64,000 nucleotides of DNA from Pithys albifrons albifrons (lineage: Eukaryota; Chordata; Aves; Passeriformes; Thamnophilidae): the NCBI RefSeq assembly GCF_047495875.1, contig NC_092465.1, positions 4,090,660-4,154,659 of the forward strand. Reading direction: 5' to 3'. The translations under genes were made by a program, and so were the position numbers. Positions 34,233 to 45,010 of this stretch are shown in pieces. The notes under the pieces are model-generated. The model worked only from the letters and a program-made list of their open reading frames with translations, searched no databases and was not told the origin of the DNA. Each line of letters starts with the position of its first letter. Position 1 is the stretch's first letter.

Positions 34233-34807
34233 TTTGTCTCCACTTCTCCACTCTGTCTGCTATGCCCTGTGTATTCTGGGCTTTTGTTGATACTCGATAC
34301 AAGTTTTGGCTCATAGGGTTAAAGGAAAGTCTGACAGAGAGGCAGCAATAGTAGCATTAACATGACACTGTAGTTATGGTTTTGTCAGCATTTCCATTAT
34401 AAACTTCTGTTTGCAGCAATTGCAAATCAACCATGGGGAAAAAAAAAGTAGGAAGAAAAACAAAGAGGAAAAGAAAAGAAATCACTGTGAACTAAAACTT
34501 GGCATACCAGAGTCCAAGAGGGAATTTCGAGCTTTTGGAAATAATGGCTTCTGATTACCATGGACAGGCATAACATGATGTGCAAATATATACTCCACAT
34601 TGCATTGGAAAAAAACAGCACAAGTGTCACCACTTTGCCATGGCCAAGAGTATGAGGAGAGAGGGTCTTTCTGACTTTTGGCAATAAGAGAAATATTTTA
34701 TTATTCCCAGAAACATCTGATTAATGCCCTTAATGGCTTCTTAATTCTTCCTGTTTACTTTGTATCATCCCATGATGGCTGGCTTTGGGGTTTGCAGTAG
34801 ATCAGAC

Positions 34808-34884
34808 AGTCAGCTGGTGTTGATCAGCACAGCTCCACCGAAGTCCAGTGAAGTTAGGTTGACTTACACCAGCGGACAGTCTGG
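34808..34884. mobile_element. Palindromic DNA-element (MITE) fossil
   Basis: CAGCTGGTGTTGATCAGCAC, CTCCACCGAAGTCCAGTGAAG and GACTTACACCAGCGG form an imperfect palindrome: GCTGGTGT on the left pairs with ACACCAGC on the right, with weaker pairing between. This is the 'cagctggtgtaaatcagc...ttacaccagctg' family recurrent in archosaur genomes. Confidence 0.6.
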
Positions 34885-34889
34885 CTCCA

Positions 34890-37800
34890 TATCATCTTTC
34901 CACAGGAGGCTGTGGCATTTGCTACCCATTTGGAGCACTAGTTGATGTTTGTTTAACTTTGTAAGTCCATTCTGCCATATTGATTGAATTCCAGTTGCAG
35001 GATAGGCATAAGTTGACTTAAAAGTGTTTTTGCTGGGGACCCTGTTGGTTGCTTTTAAGTTGTATTGTGCTCATATTTATTGCATCGTATTCCAGGCTTT
35101 CTGCTGCTACTCAGCAAAATGATGGAGCAGGTGGTGCCCGGCCAGTTTACGACCATCAGGCTGGTCCAAGAGGCTGTAACTATTGCCTGCCCTGCACCCA
35201 AACCATGATTTTGCATGATGAAGCTGAGTCACTGACCATTTCGGGTCAGAGCTCTGAGCTGTCACTGGGACAAGCTCCCTCCTGCATCATCATCACTCAT
35301 GAGTCACAGGAAAGAGGAGCCGTTGGCTGCTCGGAACGCTTCCCAGCGCAGCATTCCCCAACCGCCGCGTTGGAACTCGAGTCCTTGTTTCTGAGTTCAG
35401 CTTGGAAATAATTGCAGTGCCGTAGTAGCTTTGGCTTTCGGTGGTGTTGCTAATAACCCAGTGCTAAATGTGGAGCAGCTCTACAGAAGTGCCCCAGTGT
35501 CAGGTTACGGGGAGCAGACGTCAAAATAAAGGTGCAGTAAACTCGAGATAACTCATTTAATTGCGCGTCAGGGTTGGGTGTAGGAAGGAGAAGCAGCAAA
35601 ACTCCTTGCTGGGGTTTTTTTAGATGTGACATTTCAGTGATGTACCAACAGAGGAAATTTTGCTTGCAGAATCCTGTGAGCAAAACACTTCTGAGAATGT
35701 ATGTATACAATTGTTTAAAAAAACACAGGGTTACTGACACAGATGCCAATTTGGTAGGGCATATGGAACATTTACACTTGCCTTTTTCATTCTTTCTTGC
35801 TACAGCTGGTACTGATTTAGTATGTGAAATTTTACTAGCAGGAGTGCTAATCAAGACAGAGATTTCTGTGAGGATTTAGTCATTTATGTGGAAGAAAACT
35901 ATGGGTATCATTAAAAAGTACAAGATCATCTATGAGAGGAATATTATCATTAGCAACTTAATTTTTAAAGGAAACAGAGGGCAAAAACCTATTGTATCCC
36001 TTGAACAGCAACAGCAGCAAATTATTTTCTTGTAATGTTCAAAACCTTGTCACCTCTCTAAGTTTCGGAGAAGAAAATTTGAAATTCACCTAAAAAAAGT
36101 CAGTAGGTGATCCAAGTGGTTTTTTCAACCAGTATGATAGTCTGCTCTGCTACATCAAATGGATATGGCTGGAAGTGGGATTAAATCCAAAAAGCACATC
36201 CAAATCCTGGATCTGTGTTTGAATCTGAGGCCTCCATTGAAACCTAACTCTGTGATGGGGCTGCCTTTTACAATCTCGGCGTTTGAGAAGGGGCCAACAG
36301 TATCTCACATCTAAAATCCAGAGTTTGTAAAGTTCCCTTTTTTCCTAGGAATTGCAATCAGGGCCTGGAATGAAGACATTCAAATATTAATATCAATTCT
36401 GGCCAATTTCTGATGGGACAAGAAATGCTGTATTCCACAAAGAAGGAAACGAGAGTAATTACTTATCCAAAGAGGTGATTTTGCATTACACACAGTGTAA
36501 AAATTTATGCTCAGGTTTAGCTACCATTTCCTGCCAGGATGATTTCAGTGCAAACAGCAACAGAATAGCTGCTCTATGTTAAATATGTTGTACAGGTGGC
36601 CCAGTGATATGGGAGACCTGAGCAATAACAGCCGACATCTGCGGCCGGAGGAGTCTGGTGTGGTGGAGCTGTGTGAGGAGTCCCCATGGATGGCAGCCAG
36701 CTGCCCCTCTCACACCATCCCCTTCATGGAGAGATGTGTAAGAAGCTCTGGAGCAGGCTCTGTGCCCTTTTCCTGCTGCTTTCCCAACTAGGTTGGGGAC
36801 TATGGGGAAAGGCAATGCAAGGAAAATGCAGGGTGATGCCCTGGGTGATGGTGCTCTGAAAGGCCTAGAGATTTGTCAGTGAATATGACGAGTAAATAAA
36901 TAAATACCTGCCTGAAACTACACAGGAATTCATCTCAGCTTCTTAGGGATTGGCTTCATAAGGAGCCTCCTGAATATCTTTTCAAGCTGCTCCGCTTTGG
37001 TGTGACAGGCACTCTTTCCTGAGGCAAGATAACAAACACTGAGGAAGGTTTGGAGAATGAAATCAAGGCACCTTCATTTCTTTCAGGAGTTGTCCAAAGT
37101 GCCTCTCTTGTTGGGGAAAGCAGTAAATTTTATGCAGATTCTCATATATTACTGGATTCAGTAGCTTTACTGTAGTGCAGATGTGAGGGGCCTACTTTGA
37201 CCCCTAGAGGTAATGTCTCTTATATGGTAACTTCATAAATGCTGCAAGGTTGTCTCATGTATTTTGGAATGTGCCATGGCTTAAACTTTCAAAGAAACCT
37301 CACAAAGCTGAAATTAAACCTTTTTTTTTCACTTTCACAATCACAAATTTCAGCAGTCATGACTTAAGGTTTTCTAATATTATTTTCCAGTATCACATCT
37401 AACTTAATTACTAGTAGAAAAAATCAGAGACAACGTAGAGCTTGAACAGGCTAAATGACTCCTGGATATGACAATGACAATTTTCACTTAAAAAGCTTTT
37501 TTCCCAAAATACATATACCACTGAACATGGTATCTCCAGGGGGTAGGGAAATGGCCATCCGGCTAATTAGCTCAAAGCAAACGAAACCATAGGGGAAAAG
37601 GAAAACCAGCACTTATGTTGGCTTGAACATTGCTCCTTGCACTAAGATTGCTTGGATGTCCGTGAAAGCCATGCAGAGATGCTACTGGTCTGTGGGAGTG
37701 GGTCAGCTTCTCTTCTGATGGCATTGGGACATCCTAGGTTGGATGCTGGCGCAGTGGAGATCCCTTCTCCAAAAACCTCAAGCTTTTGACTTGTGTTGTT

Positions 37801-39555
37801 ACAATTGTCCAAACTTCTCCCTAACACAGCAAGATGAAAAGTCTGATATTGGTTCAGAATAGGAATATCACAGGACTTGTCTCTGCCTCCCAGAAAGAAA
37901 AAGAAATGAATCATGATGGATATTTCACTGCTACCGTCAATAAGAACAGTTACATCACAAAAATGCGCAGTACAGCGATCCAAAGTCTTAGACAGTTTGT
38001 GATGTTTAAACATCTTAAGCACTGTTGAGCATTTTCTCTGCATTTCTTGATATGGCACTGTGGTTTTATTTAAGCAATCCCGAAAATCGTGGCCAGCTGC
38101 ACCATCTGCCAGAGATGATGCAGGATGGGTGCCTCCAGCATGTCAGCTCTCAGATGTCATTTAAAAGGGAAATGCTTTCTGTACTGGGAAGAGGGCAGAG
38201 ACAAAGAGCCCAGGCAGGCAGCAGGCTGTGCTAAGTGGAAAGAAGAATTGATACCTTTTCTAAGGCCTGACCCGAACATCTGAGTTCCTTCCCTTGGGGT
38301 TTCTCGCCCCCAAATGTTCTTTTTCTTTTTTTTTTTTTTTTTTTTGTGTGAGTGTCTTTTTTTTTTTCTCAGCATTTACAGATCCAGAAAAGGCTCTGAG
38401 AGATAAAGACTCCTCTGATGTCGAACAGGTGGCTCATCCAGGTCATTGAGCGCAATGGTGGCTGTGAAAGCAGAGTGTCCATCGGGTCCCACCTCGGCGC
38501 AAGGCGCGGGGGTGCACAGCAGGGATGGGATTGGCATTTAAAGGTCAGTCCCTCACAGGTCCTCAGCACGTTCCAGGCAGCAGGTGACCTCTGTGACTGC
38601 TGTCCCATCTCACACATCTGCCTCATAAGGAAGCCAGGCTGCACCTTTATGGAACTGTTTGCAGGAGAACGAGGCGTGATCACAACTAAGCTGAAGGGTG
38701 TCATATTCACTTTACCGTCGACATGAGGACCAGTGGTTGAATATTCGATTACATGTCAGTCACAGCACATTAGGCAATCTTCCAGTCTGCCAGCTTTGCC
38801 CTTCCCAGCTCCAAGCTAAGTGTCATCAGGAAAGAAGTAGCACTGTGAAGGAAGGAGGTGATATGGGAGTTGGCTTACTCAGGGAGCTTCACTGCCCATC
38901 AAAATTGTCCTTTCTTATCTTTCCAGTAGGTCTATTGGGTCCTTCATACTCTGGAAAGAGTAAGGTTGTTCATGCCTCCTGACTGTGGATTCAAACCACT
39001 CATGGTGCAGCACTTCTCAATTTTATCTCTAGATCCAAAGGTACAAATGTATGCAAAAGAAGCAAATGGTGTAGTGAAAAATTAGGGAACTGTCATTCCA
39101 ACTACATTACCAGAAATATTCTGCTCTTTCAAATAAAGTGGCTATAAAAACATGTTGCTCTGACCAAACATTTTCTGGACTGTTTTGCTTGCAAATTACT
39201 TAGTGAAAATATGCTAGGAGTGGAAGTTAAGGGCTGTGGACAATTTCCCACTTTGCTACAGCCAGAAAAATCCCATCTCAGCTCCAAGAAGGAAACTACT
39301 TTCCAAAATGTCAGCTCATGCAGAAATTCCCAGTTCAGCTGGAATGAGCCACTCCATTTGCGCTCGGTGGTTTTTGGAATAACTAAAAGCCATACACGCC
39401 CATGCTGGGAAGCACAAGCACTAAAGGATAATGTGGGTAGATAATTTCTGTTGGCACTGGGGGCTTATTATGTTTTTTGTTAATCATCCTCCACCTGTTA
39501 GCACCTGCCACGTGAGAAGTAAATGGGTGGCGTTCTCTTTTTGCATCTTCTGCTT
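34890..39555. other. Mostly unique non-coding DNA, no gene seen
   Basis: Minus frames of 134 and 138 codons (35450-35854, 37642-38058) lack recognisable domains. A GC-richer patch at 36595-36790 gives frames on both strands. A long T tract lies at 38319-38370. No CR1 is visible over this whole stretch. Confidence 0.5.
38319..38370 (+). repeat. Poly-T low-complexity tract
   Basis: A broken run of more than twenty T, then GTGTGAGTGTC, then a second run of T. It accounts for the poly-lysine translation on the minus strand. It could be the reverse of a poly-A tail, but no retrocopy is evident beside it. Confidence 0.75.
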
Positions 39556-39563
39556 CCAAGGTT

Positions 39564-39720
39564 GAGCTGCACCTCCTGTTTGGAGAATTTCAAAGTGAAT
39601 TTGAAATCAAAGGAGGCAACGTTGTTGTGACTGGGTGGGACATTCATCAGCAGAACTTTAGCTTTGTCTACTTTGATTTCAGATTCACTTTGAGTGTTTT
39701 TCTGACAGGAGGTGCAGCCA
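39564..39720. repeat. Foldback inverted repeat, ~50-nt near-identical arms
   Basis: Left arm 39566-39614 contains GCTGCACCTCCTGT and CAAAGTGAATTTGAAATCAAAG. The right arm 39668-39719 is its inverse: CTTTGATTTCAGATTCACTTTG then ACAGGAGGTGCAGC. Over 36 core bases only one mismatch is seen; an 11/12-base internal loop separates the two paired blocks. The spacer is about 53 bases. Transcribed on either strand, the segment would form a long hairpin. It may be an unlisted MITE, a hairpin RNA precursor, or a paired-site regulatory palindrome (ATCAAAG/CTTTGAT TCF/LEF-like cores occur once per arm, at 39606 and 39671). Confidence 0.85.
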
Positions 39721-39724
39721 TCAC

Positions 39725-42700
39725 AAGACTCTCAGCAGCAGTATCACTGTTAACTTTTCGAGTGACCATTACTATTTAGCTAGAGACACAATAAGATTGT
39801 GGTGGGTGTCAATGGGAATAACCGTTATAATACTTCCAAAGCTTCAATTCTGTCCTCGGGCTCCACAACTCCAAGAAATACTTAGAGGGAGAGACTGCCT
39901 GCGGAGTGAAGAGTTCAGTGTGATGGATGAAACAATAAAAATGACACCGCTGGTAAAACTGTAAGTTTATGTGTTGTGCATATGATTGATGTCAGGGCAA
40001 TGTCGTCTAGATCCTGTGTCATTATGAGTGCAGCATCAGACCCTTTGTGTGGAAGGACAGCTGGACCCATGGCTGTTAAGTCCAGTAAGGTGAATTTGGC
40101 CTATCTGATGTCTGGTAAAAGAATATCTCCATGAGGAGATGTCTGCAAGGATTGAAGGCAGCTTTCAACAACAGAGGGAGGTGGGAAAGGCAGGACTCCA
40201 TTTTGGATCACACATAGAGAAAATGGCTGTTTTCCCCTTATATCACCCATGCCTCCTTGACCATGTTTGAAAAGGGCATCTTCAGTGCCGACAGCAGTGT
40301 TGTTACAGACAGAAGGACTGGGCTGAGAGCAGCCAGGGAAGTGCACCTTACTTTTAAAAAGAAAGATGTGTCTTGACAGCTTGCCAAATGCCACATCTGC
40401 CTCTCTTTGCACCTCTGAGGGTGAAGCTGAGCAGCAAGGTGGTGAAGATGAGTGAACCTATCCATTAACCGTGTGAGATCCACTCTCTCCTTTTCCATCC
40501 AACAGCTGTAGGTGACTCCTGGCTGGCTGGACCTCCCTGAAACCCCATCTGCAACACCTGGGGGAAGGCACAGCTGTGAGCTCCCTGTGGTGGAGTGAGG
40601 AGGCACCACACCACTAACACCTCAGATGGGCTGAGAGGAGGGTGGGGGAGTATGGGTAGTGTTAAATGCTTGGGTTTTGGTTTGTGCTTTTTTTTTTTTA
40701 TCCCTAGTGTTAGTTCTCTTTTCTATTGGAATTTTTATTTCTTTCATGATGGATCTCTATTGGGAAATGCTGGTGAGACCCTGCAAGCTGAGATGGTCTT
40801 TGAATTGCCTGTTTCTCAAGTGTTGACTCTGCCCCTCAGTTAACCAGGCAAGTGTGTCTTGGTTTATCTGCTTAGGTATAAGGATTTGGGTGTTGTATTT
40901 CTAGTGCTGTATTTTTAATTCCTGCTTACAATAATATTAAATCATAGCTTGCTGGTCTACAGGTATTGGGGTGGGACTATTTTGCCTGTGACACTGAATA
41001 TTTTGCCTGCGGTGCATCAGCATCGAGTAAATTTTATGAACAACTTCTATTATCTTTGAAACCACAGAAACAACCAACTGTTATAATTGTAGTCTGAAGA
41101 TGCTATAGTATTTCAAATATGCCTGCAGTAGTAGTATTACAATGAAAGCGTGGTGTGTGCCTGCAGCTTTTGCTGTGTTCAATGACATCATAATTGTGCT
41201 GTATTCGAGCTCAAACTTCTGTCCTTAAACACAAACAGCTTGTGTGAAACCTCAGGTTTTCCTTCTCATTTCTTGTGATAGTCTCTGGACTAAAATTGGT
41301 TGAAATAGTAAATAAGATAGGGTAGTGCATTTTACAGGCTTTGTGTTGGGATTTGCTATGGATAAGTTGTAGGTAGTTCATGTTGCAAGATTTGGAAAAT
41401 GAATGAATGTTATTTAAAACCTCCAAATGGGCTTTTCCTACTTGTCGAGCTGCGATCTTCTGGTTCTGGGGTATTTGACAGTCTTGTGATTATGGCATTA
41501 CTGAAAAAAATTATCAACAGACATGACATTGTGAGTGTGCAAAATAAAGCTTCTAGTTTTTGAGTAAGTACACTGTTAAGGATGAAAGGCCCCAGGCACG
41601 TGTCCTCAAGCATGGCCTTAGATGTGAACATACCTGAGCCAGCTCCTGCGTGGTACATACAGCCATGTCCCACTGGCACAACTGTGACGTTTGCAAGCTG
41701 AAAAGCTGTCCAGGCACCCATATGCCTCCATCTTCTTTAAAGATGACTTCATTCCTATACATACTAGTTCACAAAGTTCCAAAAAAAAAGATTTTAACTT
41801 GTTTCAGTTTTTCATTTAACTTGTCCCAAAACACAAGGAGCTTTGTTTGAATCACACTCACTAGATGCCCAGAGGTTTCAGCTTCCAAAGAAGACCTTTG
41901 CAGCCCCAGACCTGAATTTCTTGTTACTTCCTGGGGATGCAGTAGTGTGTCCATATCACTCTCTTAAACTGGTGAGCATTGCTGATGATTCTGCAGCACT
42001 AAAGTGGTACAACCACATCGCCAAACCTACAGCCACAGGTGATTCTTATGAATATTAGGAACAGCAGTAACATCTAAAAATAACCACGGTGGAAAACTGG
42101 TTGAAGAATAAGGCAAGAATTTCCCAACTAATATCTAATTACTATATTAAAAATATTTCTTTCATGTAAGACTTAGCTTAACTAACTCTGTAAATTGAAT
42201 GTGGCATCTTTCTAACGCTTCTCTGAGTCTCTGTGATTGTTTTCATTATTGTTATGATTGTAACTGTTACTAGAATGAAATTATTTACACTTGGAGCTAA
42301 ATGATTATTTTCATTGCTATTCAGCTCCTGACTGCATTAGACTGGTATGCTGCATCCACAAAACAATCATGCTCTTCAAACCTGCAGGTTTCCCCATCTT
42401 TGGGAGTGGCTGTGACACAATGTTCCCAATGTTTTGTACATTCAGGATGTATCAGGATATGTCAAGTGGAAAATGGCAGATAAGGGGTCCTCTGCCATCA
42501 CCTGACACCTTGCAGAGGAGAGCTGCTTTGGGCTTTTCTGCTGTGTGGTGGGCATGCTGTCTGCCCACCATTTGTGGTTTTTGGATGTCCTCACTATAAC
42601 AGACTCTTGTCCTTGTGGGGACTCTTGGTTATCCTAAAACGTATCCCTTTGTGTGTGAAGCACCCCTGACTTCATACAGGCTCCATGGCTGTCAGTGCTC

Positions 42701-42915
42701 TAGAGATCACTGTCAAATTTTAGGATCATTTTCCGATATGTCTTCCCTTTCGTAATCCTGGATAGCATGGAAAGCGTGCACAGACACCGGAGCATTGGTG
42801 TAACCATTGGGTGGTGAAGCACTGATGGGTAAGGCCATAAAAGTCAATGAAGTGCATAAGCAGCAGAGCACATAATGACCAGCGAGTCTGCAGCAGTTCA
42901 TCTTTAACACATGGA
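39725..42915. other. Unique non-coding DNA, no gene seen
   Basis: Frames of 103-123 codons (40101-40609 minus) have no recognisable domain. A short T run is at 40689-40699. No repeat family is named. Confidence 0.5.
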
Positions 42916-42917
42916 CA

Positions 42918-43052
42918 GATATGGTCCGGTGGTTAAAGTGTACGTGTGAGAGCCAGGAGAACTAACTTCGGATTCTGGAGTGGTCCCAGATTTGTGTGTA
43001 ATAGTTGCTCCCCTACTGATGGCTTTGCTATTTTCCTGTTTGGGAAGAAGGA
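42918..43052 (+). mobile_element. tRNA-derived SINE remnant
   Basis: GGTCCGGTGGTTAAAGTGTACG provides an A-box-like TGGTTAAAGTG. GAGAGCCAGGAGAACTAAC follows, then a B-box-like ACTTCGGATTCTGG and TTTGTGTGTAATAG. This order (A box, 'agccaggagaac', B box, 'tgtgtgac') is that of amniote tRNA-headed SINEs. The copy is diverged; it is not a functional tRNA. Confidence 0.5.
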
Positions 43053-43167
43053 GGAATAAATATGTGTCAGGTGGGGAGGGGTTGGCATGTCCTGATTTAT
43101 GAGTGGTTGTAAGGCTCGTGTCTGAGATCCTAATGGGGGAGACTAGAGAAGTGCAGAGAGTTGGGCA

Positions 43168-43235
43168 GGTGCTTGGTTGGAGTAAATCAGCATAGTTCAA
43201 TTAAAATCAATAGATTTATCCCATCTGGAGTGATA
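43168..43235. mobile_element. Palindromic DNA-element (MITE) fossil
   Basis: GGAGTAAATCAGCATAGTTC, AATTAAAATCAATAG and ATTTATCCCATCTGGAG follow the 'ggtgtaaatcagcatagctccattgaagtcaatgg...atttacaccagctg' layout. It is the same family as 34808-34884 and lies just downstream of the tRNA-type SINE. Confidence 0.55.
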
Positions 43236-43239
43236 AAAG

Positions 43240-44130
43240 CTTTCCCATCAGCTAAAGCACTGGCCCTTAGTATGTAAGAGGAGTTAGGAATGCTGATCCT
43301 CCTCTCCTAGGAAAGGTTGTGCCCAAGAACATGCATTCACTTGGGCTACAGGGTTTGTTACTAAAAAGAGGGATGCATGGAGGAGAAATTTTATTTAGGA
43401 AACTTGGAAAATGAATTAGAAGCTCTCAAGTTACCTTTGACTCTTTGGCAAGGACAAATTAAAATTGGCAACCCTTTGTCTAGCACTATAAAAATGTTAA
43501 CATCTGCATGGCTTCTGTTGGTAAATTTATGGAACAGAGCAAGTAAAACTGATGTAAAAATGGGACAGGCTTTGGATATAAGCAGCTTTCAAAGTAGATA
43601 CTCTTTCTGGAATTGGTCTGCACCTTGTGATGGTTTAGTTAAACTTGTCTAGTTGACCTAATTCAAGCCTTAACCTGGATGTTCTTAAATCAGTTTAAAA
43701 AAATTACCACCCATTTTCCACAGGTAAGACAGACTGACGTAAATCCAAATTCAAACAATTCACAAAAATTAATAAGTATTTTAAAAGCATTTCAGTTAAA
43801 AGAAAAATCATAACTTAATCCAAGGAACTTTTGCTTAGGCTGGGCCTTCATTTCCAAAATCTGTACAGTAATATCACACAATAGACTGAGGTGCTGATTA
43901 TGCCACAGATAATGTAGTTGTTAATGATCAAGTTAATGTTAAAAGCCATTACTGCTCATTGACATAATTCTCAGAACATTATACTGGAGAAGTGCACCTT
44001 TTGTGTAACAACAAAATGACAAAATTGAAATGTTAAAAGTTGAGTGCCTGAATAATAGCCTGTGAAATCATTTAGACAAGATCATTGTTGTTGCTATTGT
44101 AAAAGAACCAGAGAGTGACAGAATGAGACA
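43240..44130. other. Unique non-coding DNA, no gene seen
   Basis: The 91-codon plus frame at 43377-43652 has a moderately protein-like mix but no recognisable domain, no splice context and no homologous neighbour. A CAG|GTAAGA donor-like sequence at 43721-43728 has no paired acceptor I can support. Confidence 0.45.
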
Positions 44131-44149
44131 AAAAAAAAAAAGGAGGGGG

Positions 44150-45010
44150 AGGAAAGAAAAAGCCGGCACCAGAGTGTCTCTTTCCTAAAGGGAGATGTAA
44201 GGTACAGAGGATTCCTGCTCCTCTGTTCTCTCTGTGCCTCTCCAATTTGGAAAGTCTTCATCTAACAACAGAGCACCCTCCTCTGGCAGCTCGCCAAAAA
44301 TGAACGCCTGGCTGGAAGCCGTCGGGATGGGGACGGGACCCCTCGCATAATATTGTCCCAAAGCTGGAGTGGGAAGATTTACTCGGCACAGAGGAGGAAT
44401 ATTTTTTGACTGCTTGCCAGAGAAATCTAGGACAGTGGCCCCAGCGTTATGTAAAAAAAAAAAAATAAAAAAATAAAAAGTCAATCGCGGATGTTTTTTT
44501 GCTGTTTTGCCCAGAGAGGAGGTCATGGGCGACTGCAGTCACCGATGTGGTGGAGGTCACGGGCTGGGACTCTTTACCTTAAAGCTGGAGGATTTGCAGG
44601 TCACTTTAGAAAACTTTCGGAGCCCTGTGCCAGCCACGGGCATCTCCTTGACTCTCTAGGCTTTAATAAATCCACAAAAGAGCACAGAATTGTGGTAATG
44701 GGCTCCACAACAGGCAGACTATTAAACGCCTGCAGTGGAGGGACACTTTACTGAGCAATATACTGTACAACAAGCCTGTGTTAAAACATTGACCCACAAC
44801 ATTTGGTCCATAAAAATAGTTACATTCACAGGAACTCCTGGCAGTGATAGTTTTAATGCAGGGTCTGTGTCATGGTATAAAATAAATGACTTCCGACATT
44901 ACAGTAAATGCTTAAAAGCTCCATTGAAAACCTTTCTGTGCAAAGCAATGAGCACAGAGTGCAACTACCTGCAAGCCATGGCAGTTTTGTTCCTGAGCCA
45001 CCCACAATGA
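44150..45010. promoter_or_regulatory. Candidate enhancer block, CpG-retaining
   Basis: Unique DNA with CpG-bearing stretches (GCCGGCACC at 44162, CGTCGGGATGGGGACGG near 44319, AATCGCGGATG near 44483, TTTCGGAGCCC near 44615) on an AT-rich background. A poly-A/AAATA tract (44452-44480) splits it in two. Homeodomain and GATA-type cores recur after 44650. The frames here (113 codons minus, 87 and 91 plus) are not recognisable proteins. Composition resembles the 9.75-10.4 kb block. Confidence 0.3.
44452..44480 (+). repeat. Poly-A/(AAAT) tract
   Basis: Runs of A interrupted by single T, within a unique block. No retroposed gene lies upstream. A similar poly-A run is at 44130-44141. Confidence 0.7.

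Noticed and set aside
37642..38058. 138-codon minus-strand open frame
   Set aside because: Includes a poly-F run from simple sequence and has no family resemblance.
38319..38370. Possible processed pseudogene tail (long poly-T)
   Set aside because: No retrocopy-like coding remnant or target-site duplication was seen next to it; simple-repeat expansion is sufficient.
42918..43052. Possible functional tRNA gene (A- and B-box-like text)
   Set aside because: The boxes are degenerate, no cloverleaf can be drawn, and the downstream sequence continues as a SINE body.
43377..43652. 91-codon plus-strand frame with a fairly protein-like composition
   Set aside because: No domain, no upstream promoter or splice context and no partner exon; AT-rich DNA gives such frames by chance.
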